Positions 25,094 to 33,961 are shown, counted from the stretch's first letter. The stretch is 64,000 bases of DNA from Bacillus sp. X1(2014) (GCF_007678255.1 NZ_VEED01000012.1:102725-166724), one strand, 5' to 3'. The notes: a model not told the origin generated them from the letters alone. A program made the numbers and translations.

Positions 25094-26497
25094 ATGAACA
25101 ATACAATTGGAGTTATTGGTTTAGGTGTAATGGGCAGTAACATTGCCTTAAATATGGCAAATAAAGGGGAAAAAGTAGCTGTCTATAATTACACGAGAGA
25201 TCTAACAGATAAGCTTTTACATAGAATTGACAATCAATCGATCAGCCCGTATTACGACGTGCAAAGTTTTGTTCAATCCTTGGAAACCCCTAGAAAGATC
25301 TTTCTGATGGTGACCGCTGGAGCAGCAATTGATTCAGTAATTTCATCCTTAATACCTTTTCTTGAGCCAGGTGACATTATTATGGACGGCGGAAACTCCC
25401 ATTATGATGATACTGCCCGAAGATTCGAAGATTTGAAGTCGAAAGAAATTGAGTATTTAGGAATTGGAATTTCTGGAGGAGAGGTTGGTGCGTTAAATGG
25501 CCCTTCAATTATGCCTGGCGGAGAGAAAGAAGCTTATGAAAAAGTAGCGCCCATCCTCACCAAAATAGCAGCCCAAGTGGACGGTACCCCATGTTGTACG
25601 TATATTGGACCAAAAGGTGCCGGGCATTTTGTGAAAATGGTTCATAACGGAATTGAATATGCTGATATGCAATTGATCGCTGAAGCCTATACCTTTTTAC
25701 GAGAAAGATTACAATTATCTGTGGATGAAATTGCCGATATCTTTGAAACATGGAATCAGGGGGAGCTTAAAAGTTATTTAATTGAAATCACTGCGGAAAT
25801 TTTAAAGAAAAAGGATGAAAAAACAGGTTTACCACTGATCGATGTTATTCTTGATAAAGTAGGGCAAAAAGGAACTGGAAAATGGACAAGTATGCAAGCA
25901 ATTGATAACGGGATTCCCTTATCCATCATTACCGAGTCATTATTCTCCCGTTATGTATCTTCTTTAAAGGAAGAACGTGTTAGGGCAGGAGAAATTTTAA
26001 CTGGACCGGAATTGGATCAGGCAATAGTAGATAAAGATTTGTGGATTGAGCATATTAGACAAGCATTATATATGGGTAAAGTATGTGCCTATGCCCAAGG
26101 GTTTACACAATATAAAATGACTTCTGACCTCTATGACTGGAACTTGCCATTAGAGGAAATTGCACTTATTTTCCGAGGCGGTTGCATCATTCGTGCTGAG
26201 TTCTTAAACGTAATAAGTGAAGCCTACCGGACACAAGCAAATCTGAAGAATTTATTAATCGCTCCATTTTTCGCTGGAAAAGTAAAAGAGTATCAATCAG
26301 GCTTAAGGAAAATTGTCTGCGAGGGAATTAATTCAGGGATCTCCTTCCCCTGCTTAAGTGCTTCCCTTTCTTATTTCGATAGCTATCGAAGAGGCCATTC
26401 CAATGCCAACCTTTTACAAGCTCAAAGGGATTATTTCGGTGCCCATACGTATGAGCGAACCGATATGGAAGGTGTATTTCACACCAACTGGAACTAA
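25094..26497 (+). CDS. gntZ: 6-Phosphogluconate dehydrogenase (decarboxylating)
   Basis: 467 aa. The N-terminal NAD(P) loop GLGVMGSNIALNMANKG (about 8-24), the substrate motif GGNSHYDDTARR, GISGGEVGALNGPSIMPGG near 130, and the catalytic KMVHNGIEYADMQLIAEAY near 185 are all intact. It oxidises 6-phosphogluconate to ribulose 5-phosphate. The residue after the second Gly of the cofactor fold (YNYTR) fits NADP or NAD use; not decided here. It is the last gene of the gnt operon. Confidence 0.95.
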   Translation: MNNTIGVIGLGVMGSNIALNMANKGEKVAVYNYTRDLTDKLLHRIDNQSISPYYDVQSFVQSLETPRKIFLMVTAGAAIDSVISSLIPFLEPGDIIMDGGNSHYDDTARRFEDLKSKEIEYLGIGISGGEVGALNGPSIMPGGEKEAYEKVAPILTKIAAQVDGTPCCTYIGPKGAGHFVKMVHNGIEYADMQLIAEAYTFLRERLQLSVDEIADIFETWNQGELKSYLIEITAEILKKKDEKTGLPLIDVILDKVGQKGTGKWTSMQAIDNGIPLSIITESLFSRYVSSLKEERVRAGEILTGPELDQAIVDKDLWIEHIRQALYMGKVCAYAQGFTQYKMTSDLYDWNLPLEEIALIFRGGCIIRAEFLNVISEAYRTQANLKNLLIAPFFAGKVKEYQSGLRKIVCEGINSGISFPCLSASLSYFDSYRRGHSNANLLQAQRDYFGAHTYERTDMEGVFHTNWN

Positions 26498-26514
26498 GCG
26501 GCCTTTTAACCATA

Positions 26515-26560
26515 AAAGTCCTATACTCTTGCATTGAGTATAGGACTTTGTTCTATTTTT
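26515..26560 (+). terminator. Terminator of the gnt operon
   Basis: 14-bp stem AAAGTCCTATACTC/GAGTATAGGACTTT with a 7-nt loop, followed by GTTCTATTTTT. Confidence 0.85.
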
Positions 26561-26631
26561 GGATAGAGTGTGAATAGAATGAAACGAAAGGATTATGGAA
26601 AGAAAAACCAACAAATTATGGGAGGGATTTT

Positions 26632-26940
26632 ATGTCAACATCGAGAATACTGAAATGGGTTTCAGGTGGGCTTGAAGCATTACTAGGAATTCCTGTACTT
26701 GGAGGTTCGATCGTTCTCAGTCTTGTATGGACCCCTCTAGCAATTATGTTAATATTACATATTGTTACGTTGGTGATTACCAAAAAAGAGGGCAGCGGGT
26801 CCATCACAGGTAGTGTTCTTGGAATTATAACTTCTTGTATAGGTTGGATTCCGTTTGTAGGAATGATTATGCATATTATCTCAGCGATTATTCTAATGGT
26901 TGATGCGGCTAAAGCAGAAGGCAATCAAGCAGGAAGCTAA
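26632..26940 (+). CDS. Small membrane protein (102 aa)
   Basis: Three hydrophobic segments (about 12-30, 33-48 and 58-92) with Gly-rich turns, and a short charged C-terminus. GGGAGGG lies 6 nt before the ATG. I do not recognise a function. The last eight codons form half of a 17-bp inverted repeat with the end of the convergent HIT gene's region. Confidence 0.7.
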   Translation: MSTSRILKWVSGGLEALLGIPVLGGSIVLSLVWTPLAIMLILHIVTLVITKKEGSGSITGSVLGIITSCIGWIPFVGMIMHIISAIILMVDAAKAEGNQAGS

Positions 26941-26958
26941 TCTTCCTGCTTGATTGCC
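26920..26958. terminator. Long inverted repeat between convergent genes
   Basis: 17-bp perfect stem GGCAATCAAGCAGGAAG and its complement around a 5-nt loop that contains the plus-gene stop codon. No strong T run on either side, so termination would rely on the stem. Confidence 0.55.
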
Positions 26959-26961
26959 TCA

Positions 26962-27447
26962 CTATTTATTTAGCTCAATCGTCAGTTGTTTAATAGCTTC
27001 CAACACTTCTTGGAGATTTTCATCATGATTCATTTCATTTCTGGCATGGAGCAAAACAGGCCGCACCGATTCAACTGACCGGCCAAATTGGTACATCCAC
27101 TCATAGCGCGGGACCATCCAGATGTGAAAATGATGGGTGGTATCTTCATTATAAAAATAATACACATGCTCTATCCCAAGGACTTCTCTTTGGGCTTTTC
27201 TGATTTTAGTGAGAATATTTATGTAATCCGTCTTTTCGGCCTCCGTTAATTCATCAAGACATGTTATATGCCGTTTGGAGGCTATGATTATTAATCCCTT
27301 AATCGGGTAGGCGACATCTTGATGGGCATGAAAATATTCTGTTTCATAGACGACTCCGCCATCGGGCTCGATTAAACCACTTATTAAAGCACAGCTTAAA
27401 CATTCCACCTCGACTGTATTTCCATTGGATAAAGTAATTTTTCTCAA
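26962..27447 (-). CDS. HIT-family protein
   Basis: 161 aa with the histidine-triad region near THHFHIWMVP (105-113). The first two His of the HxHxH triad are present; the third position is Trp, as in HIT branches that lack the last His. Two Cys (CLSC, 16-19) could bind metal. HIT proteins hydrolyse or transfer nucleotidyl groups. A GGGGGAG site directly precedes the start. It follows the sulfate operon on the same strand but is separated from it by a hairpin. Confidence 0.8.
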   Translation of the reverse strand: MRKITLSNGNTVEVECLSCALISGLIEPDGGVVYETEYFHAHQDVAYPIKGLIIIASKRHITCLDELTEAEKTDYINILTKIRKAQREVLGIEHVYYFYNEDTTHHFHIWMVPRYEWMYQFGRSVESVRPVLLHARNEMNHDENLQEVLEAIKQLTIELNK

Positions 27448-27460
27448 ATCTACTCCCCCT

Positions 27461-27507
27461 GTAAAAATCAGATACGAATACTGACAGTAATCGTATCTGA
27501 TTTTTAC
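27461..27507 (-). terminator. Terminator of the sulfate uptake operon
   Basis: 17-bp perfect stem GTAAAAATCAGATACGA and its complement with a 13-nt loop, just after cysA; on the minus strand the 3' arm ends GATTTTTAC. Confidence 0.65.
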
Positions 27508-27523
27508 CGATAATACTATACTA

Positions 27524-28594
27524 TTAAATAGAATAATCTTGGGGGATAAAGACTTTTAATTGTTTAGGTTTTACAAACACTTCTTCTCCTGTTTTTAGAT
27601 GGAGGCTGCGAAATTGCTCCTTTCTTAATTCCACTTCCAGATAGTCCCCATTATCCTTTCGAATCAGCTCAAGTTGGACAGCAGCTCCGACTAAATGAAT
27701 ATAATTAATTTTGGCAGAAACTGAATCCGGGCTTGCTTCCCTTTCGATACTAATATCATGTGGACGGACATAACCAACTGCCTCTGTATTCTCTATCCCC
27801 GAAAATTCTGGGGCATCGACTTCAAAATGCCCATGCCTTAATTTCCCGTTATGCAGACGACCTTTAAACAAATTTACATTTCCTAAAAAGTGATAGACAA
27901 AAGGACTGTTTGGGTTTTCATAAACCTCTTCTGGTGTTCCGATTTGCTCAATTTTCCCTTCATTCATCACGACCACACGATCGGCAACATCCAGCGCCTC
28001 CTCTTGGTCATGGGTCACAAAAATACTGGTAATCTGGTAATCATCATGAAGTTTTCTTAACCATCTGCGAAGATCTTTCCGTACCTTAGCATCTAAGGCT
28101 CCAAATGGCTCATCTAGCAATAGCACCTTAGGCTCAACCGCTAATGCCCGTGCTAATGCGACCCGCTGCCGTTGACCCCCAGACAAATTGGATGGATATC
28201 GATCGGCAAAGGCCTCTAGTTTTACTAACTTTAGTAATTCCATGACCTTTTCTTTTATTTCGTTTTTGGAAGGCCGTAATTTTCTGGGCCTTACTTTTAA
28301 TCCATAAGCAACATTATCAAAAACAGTCATATGACGAAACAAAGCATAATGCTGAAACACAAATCCTACTTTCCGTTCCTTAGTACTGATATGCGTGATG
28401 TCTTCTTCCCCAAACAGAATCACACCTTCATTGGCTGCTTCTAAGCCTGCGATAATTCTGAGCAACGATGTTTTTCCAGAACCGGATGGACCAAGCAAGG
28501 CAACGAGTTCCCCCGTTTGAATATCCAGATTAATTTGATCAAGGGCTTGGAAGTTTCCAAATGATTTCGAGATATTTTGGATTTGTATGCTCAT
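27524..28594 (-). CDS. cysA: Sulfate/thiosulfate ABC transporter ATP-binding protein
   Basis: 356 aa. Walker [10 protein letters not shown] (about 35-43), the Q-loop FQHYALF, signature [16 protein letters not shown], Walker [13 protein letters not shown] and the H-loop FVTHDQEEA are all present, followed by a C-terminal TOBE-like domain with [12 protein letters not shown], as in CysA. It powers sulfate import with CysT, CysW and Sbp. ATG at 28594 follows GGAGCG; it begins one base after the cysW stop, so translation is coupled. Last gene of the operon. Confidence 0.94.
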   Translation of the reverse strand: MSIQIQNISKSFGNFQALDQINLDIQTGELVALLGPSGSGKTSLLRIIAGLEAANEGVILFGEEDITHISTKERKVGFVFQHYALFRHMTVFDNVAYGLKVRPRKLRPSKNEIKEKVMELLKLVKLEAFADRYPSNLSGGQRQRVALARALAVEPKVLLLDEPFGALDAKVRKDLRRWLRKLHDDYQITSIFVTHDQEEALDVADRVVVMNEGKIEQIGTPEEVYENPNSPFVYHFLGNVNLFKGRLHNGKLRHGHFEVDAPEFSGIENTEAVGYVRPHDISIEREASPDSVSAKINYIHLVGAAVQLELIRKDNGDYLEVELRKEQFRSLHLKTGEEVFVKPKQLKVFIPQDYSI

Positions 28595-28595
28595 C

Positions 28596-29483
28596 TTAGT
28601 GCGCTCCTTCTTCAGATTCAAATGACTTTCTGGCTTTCCACTCAATGATATTTTTTACAATAAGCGTGATGATGGCGAACAATGACATTAAGGAAGCCAC
28701 CGCAAAGGCAGCGGAAAATTGATATTCATTGTATAAAATTTCAATATGGAGCGGCATGGTATTGGTCAAGCCGCGGATATGTCCCGAAACAACCGATACG
28801 GCACCAAACTCCCCAATTGCTCGTGCACTACAGAGAATAACCCCATATAAAAGTCCCCATTTAATATTCGGCAAAGTTACCAAAAAGAATGTTTTCCAGC
28901 CGCTGGCCCCCAGCGTTAGAGAAGCTTCTTCATCGGCCGTTCCCTGCGTTTGCATTAATGGAATCAGTTCCCTGGCGACGAATGGCAGTGTCACCAAAAG
29001 CGTGGCCAGTGCAATTCCTGGTACTGCAAAGATGATTTTGATATTATGATCAATTAACCATTGTCCAAATAAACCATGTGCACTAAATAATAATACAAAC
29101 ACCAATCCCGCAATCACTGGGGAAATGGCAAATGGTAGATCAATAATGGTAATCAATAGACTTTTGCCCTTAAAATTGAACTTGGTAACGGCCCAGGCCG
29201 CAGCGACCCCAAAGATGGCATTTAGGGGGACAGTAATTAAGGTAATAATCAATGTTAGCTTAATAGCCGATAATGCGTCTGGATTGCTAATGGCCTCTAG
29301 AAAAACTGCTGCCCCTTTATCAAAGGCTTTTATAAAAATAGCCACCAGTGGCAACACCAAAAACAAACCTAAAAATGCTAATGCGAGCGTGATGAGTACC
29401 CAGCGTACAAGACGAGGTTCAGAGTTGCTGGACGCAACTTGGACCGGTGCTGTTGAATACTGCAATGAGACATTTCCTGCCAT
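28596..29483 (-). CDS. cysW: Sulfate ABC transporter permease CysW
   Basis: 295-aa inner-membrane protein with six helices and the EAA loop [23 protein letters not shown] (about 190-212) that contacts CysA. The [19 protein letters not shown] segment and [13 protein letters not shown] are hallmarks of CysW. It is downstream of cysT, separated from it by 288 bp holding the 21-bp repeat arrays. An AGGAGG-type site (AAGGAGGTCC) precedes the ATG. Confidence 0.94.
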   Translation of the reverse strand: MAGNVSLQYSTAPVQVASSNSEPRLVRWVLITLALAFLGLFLVLPLVAIFIKAFDKGAAVFLEAISNPDALSAIKLTLIITLITVPLNAIFGVAAAWAVTKFNFKGKSLLITIIDLPFAISPVIAGLVFVLLFSAHGLFGQWLIDHNIKIIFAVPGIALATLLVTLPFVARELIPLMQTQGTADEEASLTLGASGWKTFFLVTLPNIKWGLLYGVILCSARAIGEFGAVSVVSGHIRGLTNTMPLHIEILYNEYQFSAAFAVASLMSLFAIITLIVKNIIEWKARKSFESEEGAH

Positions 29484-29532
29484 AAGGACCTCCTTCTGGA
29501 CCTATTTTTTTATCTCTAGTTTTATTTTTTAG

Positions 29533-29595
29533 ATTCGCTGATAAAACCGGTAAATTCGCTGATAAAAGTGCTGGATTCGCTGATAAGCAATCTAG
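29533..29595 (+). repeat. 21-bp tandem repeat array A (3 units)
   Basis: Three consecutive 21-bp units starting ATTCGCTGATAA, with variable ends (29533, 29554, 29575), followed by a degenerate AATCGCCGAATA. Confidence 0.8.
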
Positions 29596-29666
29596 AATCG
29601 CCGAATATGTGTAATTTTACACCTAAAATAACAAAAATTTTTCTGTATCACTACGTTAAAAAGGGC

Positions 29667-29750
29667 TTTATTTGCGGATTAAGCATGTTTATTTGCGGAT
29701 TGAGGCCATTTATTTGCAGATTGAGCCCATTTATTTGCGCATTATTAGAT
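29667..29750 (+). repeat. 21-bp tandem repeat array B (4 units), inverted relative to array A
   Basis: Units start at 29667, 29688, 29709 and 29730 with TTTATTTGCGGATT (variants GCAGATT and GCGCATT). The complement AATCCGCAAATAAA resembles array A's ATTCGCTGATAAA, so the two arrays face each other across about 70 bp. Confidence 0.85.
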
Positions 29751-29771
29751 CTCTTCTAAAACTAGTAAACT

Positions 29772-30605
29772 CTAAATAAATTTCCGATTCGTCCACCACT
29801 GCAAGACGTTAATAATAAGTAAAATCGTAAAAGAGAAAATCAACATCACGGCCGCAATCGCGGTGGCTCCGGCATAGTCATACTGTTCTAGTTTCGTCAT
29901 GATTAAAAGCGGGGTGATCTCTGTCCGCATCGGCATATTTCCTGCAATAAAAACCACCGAACCGTATTCCCCTAGGGCACGAGCAAAGGCGAGCGCGAAA
30001 CCTGTTAACGCAGCCGGCAGTAATTCTGGAAAAATTACTTTCACAAACGTTTGCGCACGGTTTGCCCCTAAGCTTGCCGATGCTTCTTCTATTTCTTTAT
30101 CCAAGCTTTGCAGGACGGGCTGGACGGTACGTACCACAAAGGGGAGCCCAATAAAGGTTAATGCAAGTGTAATTCCGAGCGGGGTAAACGCCACCTTAAA
30201 ACTTAAAAACTGACCGACCCAGCCATTCTCTGTATACAATGTCGTTAAGGCAATCCCGGCAATCGCTGTCGGTAAGGCAAAGGGCAAATCAACTAATCCA
30301 TCGATAATTCGGCGGCCTGGAAACGGATAACGAACGAGCACCCATGCGATTAATACGCCAAAAATAACGTTAATAAACGCGGCGGTAAAAGCTGTACCAA
30401 AGCTCAATTTATAAGAGGCAACCACCCTCGGATCTGAAATCGTCCCCCAAATTTTTGACCACTCAACAGTCACTGAATTAATAAAAATCATCGATAATGG
30501 CAGAATGACAAGGATGCTTATATAAAACATTGTAAACCCTAACGAAAGGCCGAATCCCGGCAGGACACTATTTCTTTTCATTTTCAAACTTGCTAAACGA
30601 GCCAT
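29772..30605 (-). CDS. cysT: Sulfate ABC transporter permease CysT
   Basis: 277 aa, six helices, EAA loop EIEEASASLGANRAQTFVKVIFPEL (about 177-200), and the family motifs GLVDLPFALPTAIAGIALTTLY and GEYGSVVFIAGNMP. It pairs with CysW to form the channel. ATG at 30605 follows AAGGGG by 8 nt, giving exactly the usual CysT length; an upstream in-frame extension lacks a ribosome site. Confidence 0.94.
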   Translation of the reverse strand: MARLASLKMKRNSVLPGFGLSLGFTMFYISILVILPLSMIFINSVTVEWSKIWGTISDPRVVASYKLSFGTAFTAAFINVIFGVLIAWVLVRYPFPGRRIIDGLVDLPFALPTAIAGIALTTLYTENGWVGQFLSFKVAFTPLGITLALTFIGLPFVVRTVQPVLQSLDKEIEEASASLGANRAQTFVKVIFPELLPAALTGFALAFARALGEYGSVVFIAGNMPMRTEITPLLIMTKLEQYDYAGATAIAAVMLIFSFTILLIINVLQWWTNRKFI

Positions 30606-30688
30606 GAGGTTGACCCCTTCCGAATAATATACATGTAGGGCGCCCCCCATCACACTTGATGGAAGACACCCGTCTCACTGAACTACTG

Positions 30689-31759
30689 TTACGGCAGGTA
30701 AATCTGATCAAACGTTCCGCCATCATTAAAGTGCGTCTCTTGTGCTTTTTTCCATCCCCCAAAATCATCGTCAATGGTGACTAGATTAATTTTTGGAAAG
30801 ACATCTGCATACTTATCAAGAATCGTTTGATTGCGAGGACGATAATAGTTCTTCGCGATAATTTCCTGCCCCACATCACTGTATAGATAGTTCAAATAGG
30901 CTTCAGCTACCTCTTTTGTTCCCTTTTTCTCGACGTTCTTATCCACAACAGCAACTGGTGGTTCGGCAAGAATACTTATGGATGGGACGACGATTTCAAA
31001 TTTGTCTTTTCCTAATTCATTGAGGGTCAAAAAGGCTTCGTTCTCCCAGGCAATCAAGACATCACCTATTCCTCTTTCCACGAACGTCGTAGTTGCCCCG
31101 CGGGCACCAGAATCTAAAACTTCAACATTTTTATATAGTTGGCTCATAAATTTCTTAATTTTCGTTTCATCACCATTAAATTTATCTTTTGCATAGGCCC
31201 AAGCAGCTAAGTAATTCCAGCGGGCACCACCTGACGTCTTTGGATTCGGGGTGATGACGGAAGTACCTTTTTTCGTTAAATCGTCCCAATCCTTAATTCC
31301 CTTAGGATTTCCCTTTCTAACTAGAAACACGATCGTCGACGTATATGGTGTGGAGTTATCCTTCAGGTTCTTTTGCCAATCCTTGGAAAGTAATCCACCA
31401 AGATTCGCAATTTCATCAATGTCGTAGGCCAACGCTAAAGTCACCACATCCGCCTCAAGTCCATCAATAACAGCTCGGCCTTGTTTCCCGGAACCACCAT
31501 GTGATTGTTGAATCGTCACTTTCTGCCCTTTTTCCTTTTCCCAGTACTTAGCGAATTCCCCGTTAAATTCTTCATAAAGTTCCCGGGTTGGGTCATATGA
31601 AACATTTAATAATTGGACAGGTTCCTTTGTTTTTGCAGTTTCTTGTTTGGTTCCTCCCTCCTTTTTCTCAGAACTTTGGTTGTTTGCCTGTGTACCGCAT
31701 CCGGACAAAATAAGAGCGATTAGAATGAGTACTGTTGTGAATTTGTAAGCGATTTTCAT
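30689..31759 (-). CDS. sbp: Sulfate-binding lipoprotein
   Basis: 356 aa. Lipoprotein signal peptide with lipobox ILSGCG (Cys near 23). The mature part has the periplasmic-type sulfate-binding pattern: [59 protein letters not shown] region and YRPRNQTI. It captures sulfate (or thiosulfate) outside the membrane for CysTWA. AAAGGAGG lies 9 nt before the ATG at 31759; a longer frame has no signal. An unusual structured leader precedes it (31785-31885). Confidence 0.94.
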   Translation of the reverse strand: MKIAYKFTTVLILIALILSGCGTQANNQSSEKKEGGTKQETAKTKEPVQLLNVSYDPTRELYEEFNGEFAKYWEKEKGQKVTIQQSHGGSGKQGRAVIDGLEADVVTLALAYDIDEIANLGGLLSKDWQKNLKDNSTPYTSTIVFLVRKGNPKGIKDWDDLTKKGTSVITPNPKTSGGARWNYLAAWAYAKDKFNGDETKIKKFMSQLYKNVEVLDSGARGATTTFVERGIGDVLIAWENEAFLTLNELGKDKFEIVVPSISILAEPPVAVVDKNVEKKGTKEVAEAYLNYLYSDVGQEIIAKNYYRPRNQTILDKYADVFPKINLVTIDDDFGGWKKAQETHFNDGGTFDQIYLP

Positions 31760-31784
31760 TAGTAATTTCCTCCTTTTTTCAAAC

Positions 31785-31885
31785 AAAAAAGACTACCTAT
31801 CCCTAGACCATTCCTTTTAGAATGAGTATCTGAGTTTCGGCCTTAGGAAAAGACCCGTCAGAAATGCTCATCTTTCGGATAGTCT
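31785..31885 (-). promoter_or_regulatory. Candidate structured RNA/riboswitch-like element between yezD and sbp
   Basis: Minus-strand RNA with nested pairings: P1 AGACTA (31885-31880)/TAGTCT (31795-31790) plus TCC/GGA; P2 GATGAG (31872-31867)/CTCATT (31826-31821); P3 CTGA-CGG (31861-31855)/CCG-AAAC-TCAG (31840-31830). Competing helices are CATTC/GAATG and CTAGAC/GTCTAG. The outer helix runs into TTTTTT (31790-31785), 26 nt before the sbp start codon. It does not match any riboswitch class I know. Confidence 0.5.
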
Positions 31886-31896
31886 AGAAAATAAGT

Positions 31897-31928
31897 AGCC
31901 TTCAGTGGACTGATCGGCTGTTTTTTTT
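31897..31928. terminator. Hairpin after yezD
   Basis: AGCC-T-TCAG/CTGA-TC-GGCT hairpin with T8 on the plus strand and a TTATTTT tract on the minus strand. It could partly end yezD transcription; no plus-strand gene needs it. Confidence 0.45.
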
Positions 31929-31952
31929 AAATGAACCCAATAATAAGTGTGG

Positions 31953-32123
31953 TTACTTTTGTTCTTTTGGGACGTACTTTTTTTGTTGCGCAAATCTAGT
32001 TTTCTCTGTTTTATCAATTTGGGTAATGGTGCCGTCATGAACTGTTATCACCACAGATCCATACTCTAATCCTTTAAGTAACGATAAAATATAATTTGCC
32101 TTTGCTTGATCCACGTATGCCAT
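31953..32123 (-). CDS. yezD: YezD-family (DUF2292) small protein
   Basis: 56 aa: LLKGLEYGSVVITVHDGTITQID followed by KTEK, the characteristic DUF2292 pattern. Members are small and often lie beside sulfate transport genes; their role is not known to me. AGAGG lies 8 nt before the ATG. It is the first protein-coding gene of the sulfate operon after the leader peptide. Its TAA is about 190 nt before sbp, and the gap contains hairpins. Confidence 0.82.
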   Translation of the reverse strand: MAYVDQAKANYILSLLKGLEYGSVVITVHDGTITQIDKTEKTRFAQQKKYVPKEQK

Positions 32124-32151
32124 CGTATCATCCTCTCTTAATCTACCAATT

Positions 32152-32241
32152 TCACATAAGAATACTTGGTTTTATTGTAATAAAAAAACGATCCAATGAC
32201 AGACAACAATGTGGGCTGCACTTACTAATCGGGAAATTCAT
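32152..32241 (-). CDS. Candidate cysteine-sensing leader peptide (29 aa)
   Basis: ATG with a strong GGAAGGGG site 7 nt upstream, 29 codons, TGA 28 nt before yezD. It contains three Cys codons close together in SKCSPHCCLS. It lies inside the long 5' leader of the sulfate operon, about 110 nt after the predicted transcription start. Slow translation of Cys codons under sulfur starvation could control what lies downstream. No homologue is known to me. Confidence 0.6.
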   Translation of the reverse strand: MNFPISKCSPHCCLSLDRFFITIKPSILM

Positions 32242-32259
32242 GATCAGTCCCCTTCCTAA

Positions 32260-32304
32260 CAAAAGAGGCCTATACCCCTATATTTATAACTAAGAGTATA
32301 AGCC
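32260..32304 (-). other. Leader hairpin upstream of the Cys-containing peptide
   Basis: GGCTTATACTC pairs with GGGTATAGGCC over 11 bp (two G-T pairs) around a 16-nt loop, followed by TCTTTTG. It may be an attenuator or a structural part of the leader. Confidence 0.5.
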
Positions 32305-32358
32305 TTTGGTTTTCCAATCAGCTTAATTTTATGTTTACAATTTATTTGAATTATTTAC

Positions 32359-32387
32359 ATTTTATTCTGACTTTTCCTACCTGTCAA
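32359..32387 (-). promoter_or_regulatory. Sigma-A promoter of the sulfate operon
   Basis: TTGACA (32387-32382), 17-bp spacer, TAAAAT (32364-32359). The predicted start near 32352 gives a leader of about 230 nt before yezD. Confidence 0.8.
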
Positions 32388-32413
32388 GTAGGTTTTTTAA
32401 AAAACCATTTGAC

Positions 32414-32917
32414 TTATTTTAAAATCAGTCGAAAAGCTTTTACGATAATACCGTCATCGGCTGGCTCGAAGTCGTATTGGGGTAACCGTTCGAAACCCAT
32501 TCGTTCGTACAGTTTCAGCGCACTTACCATAAAATCCGCTGTATGCAGGCCAATCGCTTGAAATCCCTGTGCTTTTGCACGCTTCATACATTCTGAGATC
32601 AAAGCAGCTGCTACTCCTTTTCCTCGAGCGTGCGGTGTGACTGCGAGCATCCGGATCTCTGGATAATCCAACTCATCCACCAATCCTTCATAAGCATCCG
32701 TTTTGGCTGGAAATAAGGCAACACTGCCTACGATGCTCCCATTAATCTCCGCAACAATCCGTTCCACATTTTCCTGCAAATCTGCTTCTGACGAGATGGC
32801 CTGTTTAAGAGCCTGCCAGTGCTCTTGTGGGATGCTATGGGCATGTTCTTCATAGGAGTGAACTCTTAGCTTGCGAATAAATGGGAACTCATCCGTTCTA
32901 GCATCACGTATATTCAT
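32414..32917 (-). CDS. GNAT-family N-acetyltransferase
   Basis: 167 aa with motif A VTPHARGKGVAAALISECMKRA (about 88-109) and a C-terminal LYERMGFERLPQYDF. AGGTGG lies shortly before the ATG. It sits upstream of the sulfate promoter on the same strand and just downstream of the glutathionyl-hydroquinone-reductase-like gene (30-bp gap), with which it may be co-transcribed. The substrate is unknown. Confidence 0.87.
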   Translation of the reverse strand: MNIRDARTDEFPFIRKLRVHSYEEHAHSIPQEHWQALKQAISSEADLQENVERIVAEINGSIVGSVALFPAKTDAYEGLVDELDYPEIRMLAVTPHARGKGVAAALISECMKRAKAQGFQAIGLHTADFMVSALKLYERMGFERLPQYDFEPADDGIIVKAFRLILK

Positions 32918-32947
32918 TCTTCCACCTGCTTTTAATCAATTTTTCTC

Positions 32948-33961
32948 TCAGTGTATTAAAAATTTCTCGGCGTTATTACTTAAAGCTTGTCGATGATGTT
33001 CTGATGTCAAACCAGATAGATCAGGGCCTTTCGGTAAAATAGTATATCCCTTTTGATCATTACTCGCGATATGGTTCGAAAGATGATAATGCCGTTTGAT
33101 TGCATCAAAATCAGTCGTATCACCGAATCCAGGGGTTTGATAAAGATCTCTTAAATATCCCCATAGATTGGGAAAATCCACAATCCGATTTCGATTGGCC
33201 TTGAAAGCAGAATAATAGGCAGCATCGAAGCGAATTAACGTTGCATACAACCGAACATCAGAATCCGTTATAAAATCACCAAATAAAAACCGCTGTTTCG
33301 ACAGACGCTCTTCCAACTCATCTAATCTTGCAAATAAAGTGTCATATGCCTGTTCGTAGGCTTCTTGTGATTGGGCGAATCCGCATTTATAGACGCCATT
33401 GTTGACCTCATGGAAAATAATATCGTTTAGAGCATCAATCTCCGCACGTAAATGCTCCGGATACAAATTAGGTGCCTGCTCTTTATGAAAAGGAGCCCAG
33501 ACCGTTTCGAGATAGTTCGTCAGTTTAAAATAATCATTATTAACGACCTTTTGTTCCCTCACATCCACGAAAACAGGCACCGTTGGCCTGCCAGTATAAT
33601 CTGCAGCTGTTTTCAAATAAATTTCACTCATATATCTAATTCCTAATACTGGGTCAACGCCGGCTTCATCTAAAGAAAACTCCCAATCCACATGGGGAAG
33701 TTTCGGCCGCATAGGACTAGCTGTCCCTAAACTGATTGCTTCTTCCAACCCGAGAACACTACGGACAATAACCGACCGATGGGCCCATGGGCAAACGGCA
33801 GACCATAATAATCGGTAACGCCCGGCTTCAACTGGCAGCTCCCCATCGTTTTGACCGAAGGGCGTAGTAAATCTATTTTTTTGACGATTAAACGAACCAT
33901 CCGCAGTAATCTCTTGAACAGCATTTGGACTTCTATTTATTCCCTGATCATCTCGTGACAT
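32948..33961 (-). CDS. Glutathionyl-hydroquinone reductase-like protein (ECM4/YqjG family)
   Basis: 337 aa. The catalytic Cys57 is in SAVCPWAHR, the signature of Xi-class glutathione transferases; the C-terminal helical GST domain starts near 165 (LRAEIDALNDIIFHEVNNGVYKCGFA). The enzymes reduce glutathionylated hydroquinones. Bacillus makes bacillithiol rather than glutathione, so the natural thiol adduct here is probably different; that is inference. It is likely first in a two-gene unit with the GNAT. Confidence 0.88.
   Translation of the reverse strand: MSRDDQGINRSPNAVQEITADGSFNRQKNRFTTPFGQNDGELPVEAGRYRLLWSAVCPWAHRSVIVRSVLGLEEAISLGTASPMRPKLPHVDWEFSLDEAGVDPVLGIRYMSEIYLKTAADYTGRPTVPVFVDVREQKVVNNDYFKLTNYLETVWAPFHKEQAPNLYPEHLRAEIDALNDIIFHEVNNGVYKCGFAQSQEAYEQAYDTLFARLDELEERLSKQRFLFGDFITDSDVRLYATLIRFDAAYYSAFKANRNRIVDFPNLWGYLRDLYQTPGFGDTTDFDAIKRHYHLSNHIASNDQKGYTILPKGPDLSGLTSEHHRQALSNNAEKFLIH

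Noticed and set aside
29533..29750. CRISPR-like array
   Set aside because: Repeats are directly adjacent with no unique spacers, only 21 bp, in two inverted groups, and no cas genes are nearby.
31820..31865. Hammerhead-ribozyme-like CTGA...CGAAAC
   Set aside because: The core would need CUGANGA; here it is CUGACGG, and the three helices of a hammerhead do not form around it.
31867..31877. CGAAAGATGAG resembling the 3' end of an S-box (SAM) riboswitch
   Set aside because: The conserved upstream S-box core is absent on this strand; only the short tail matches.
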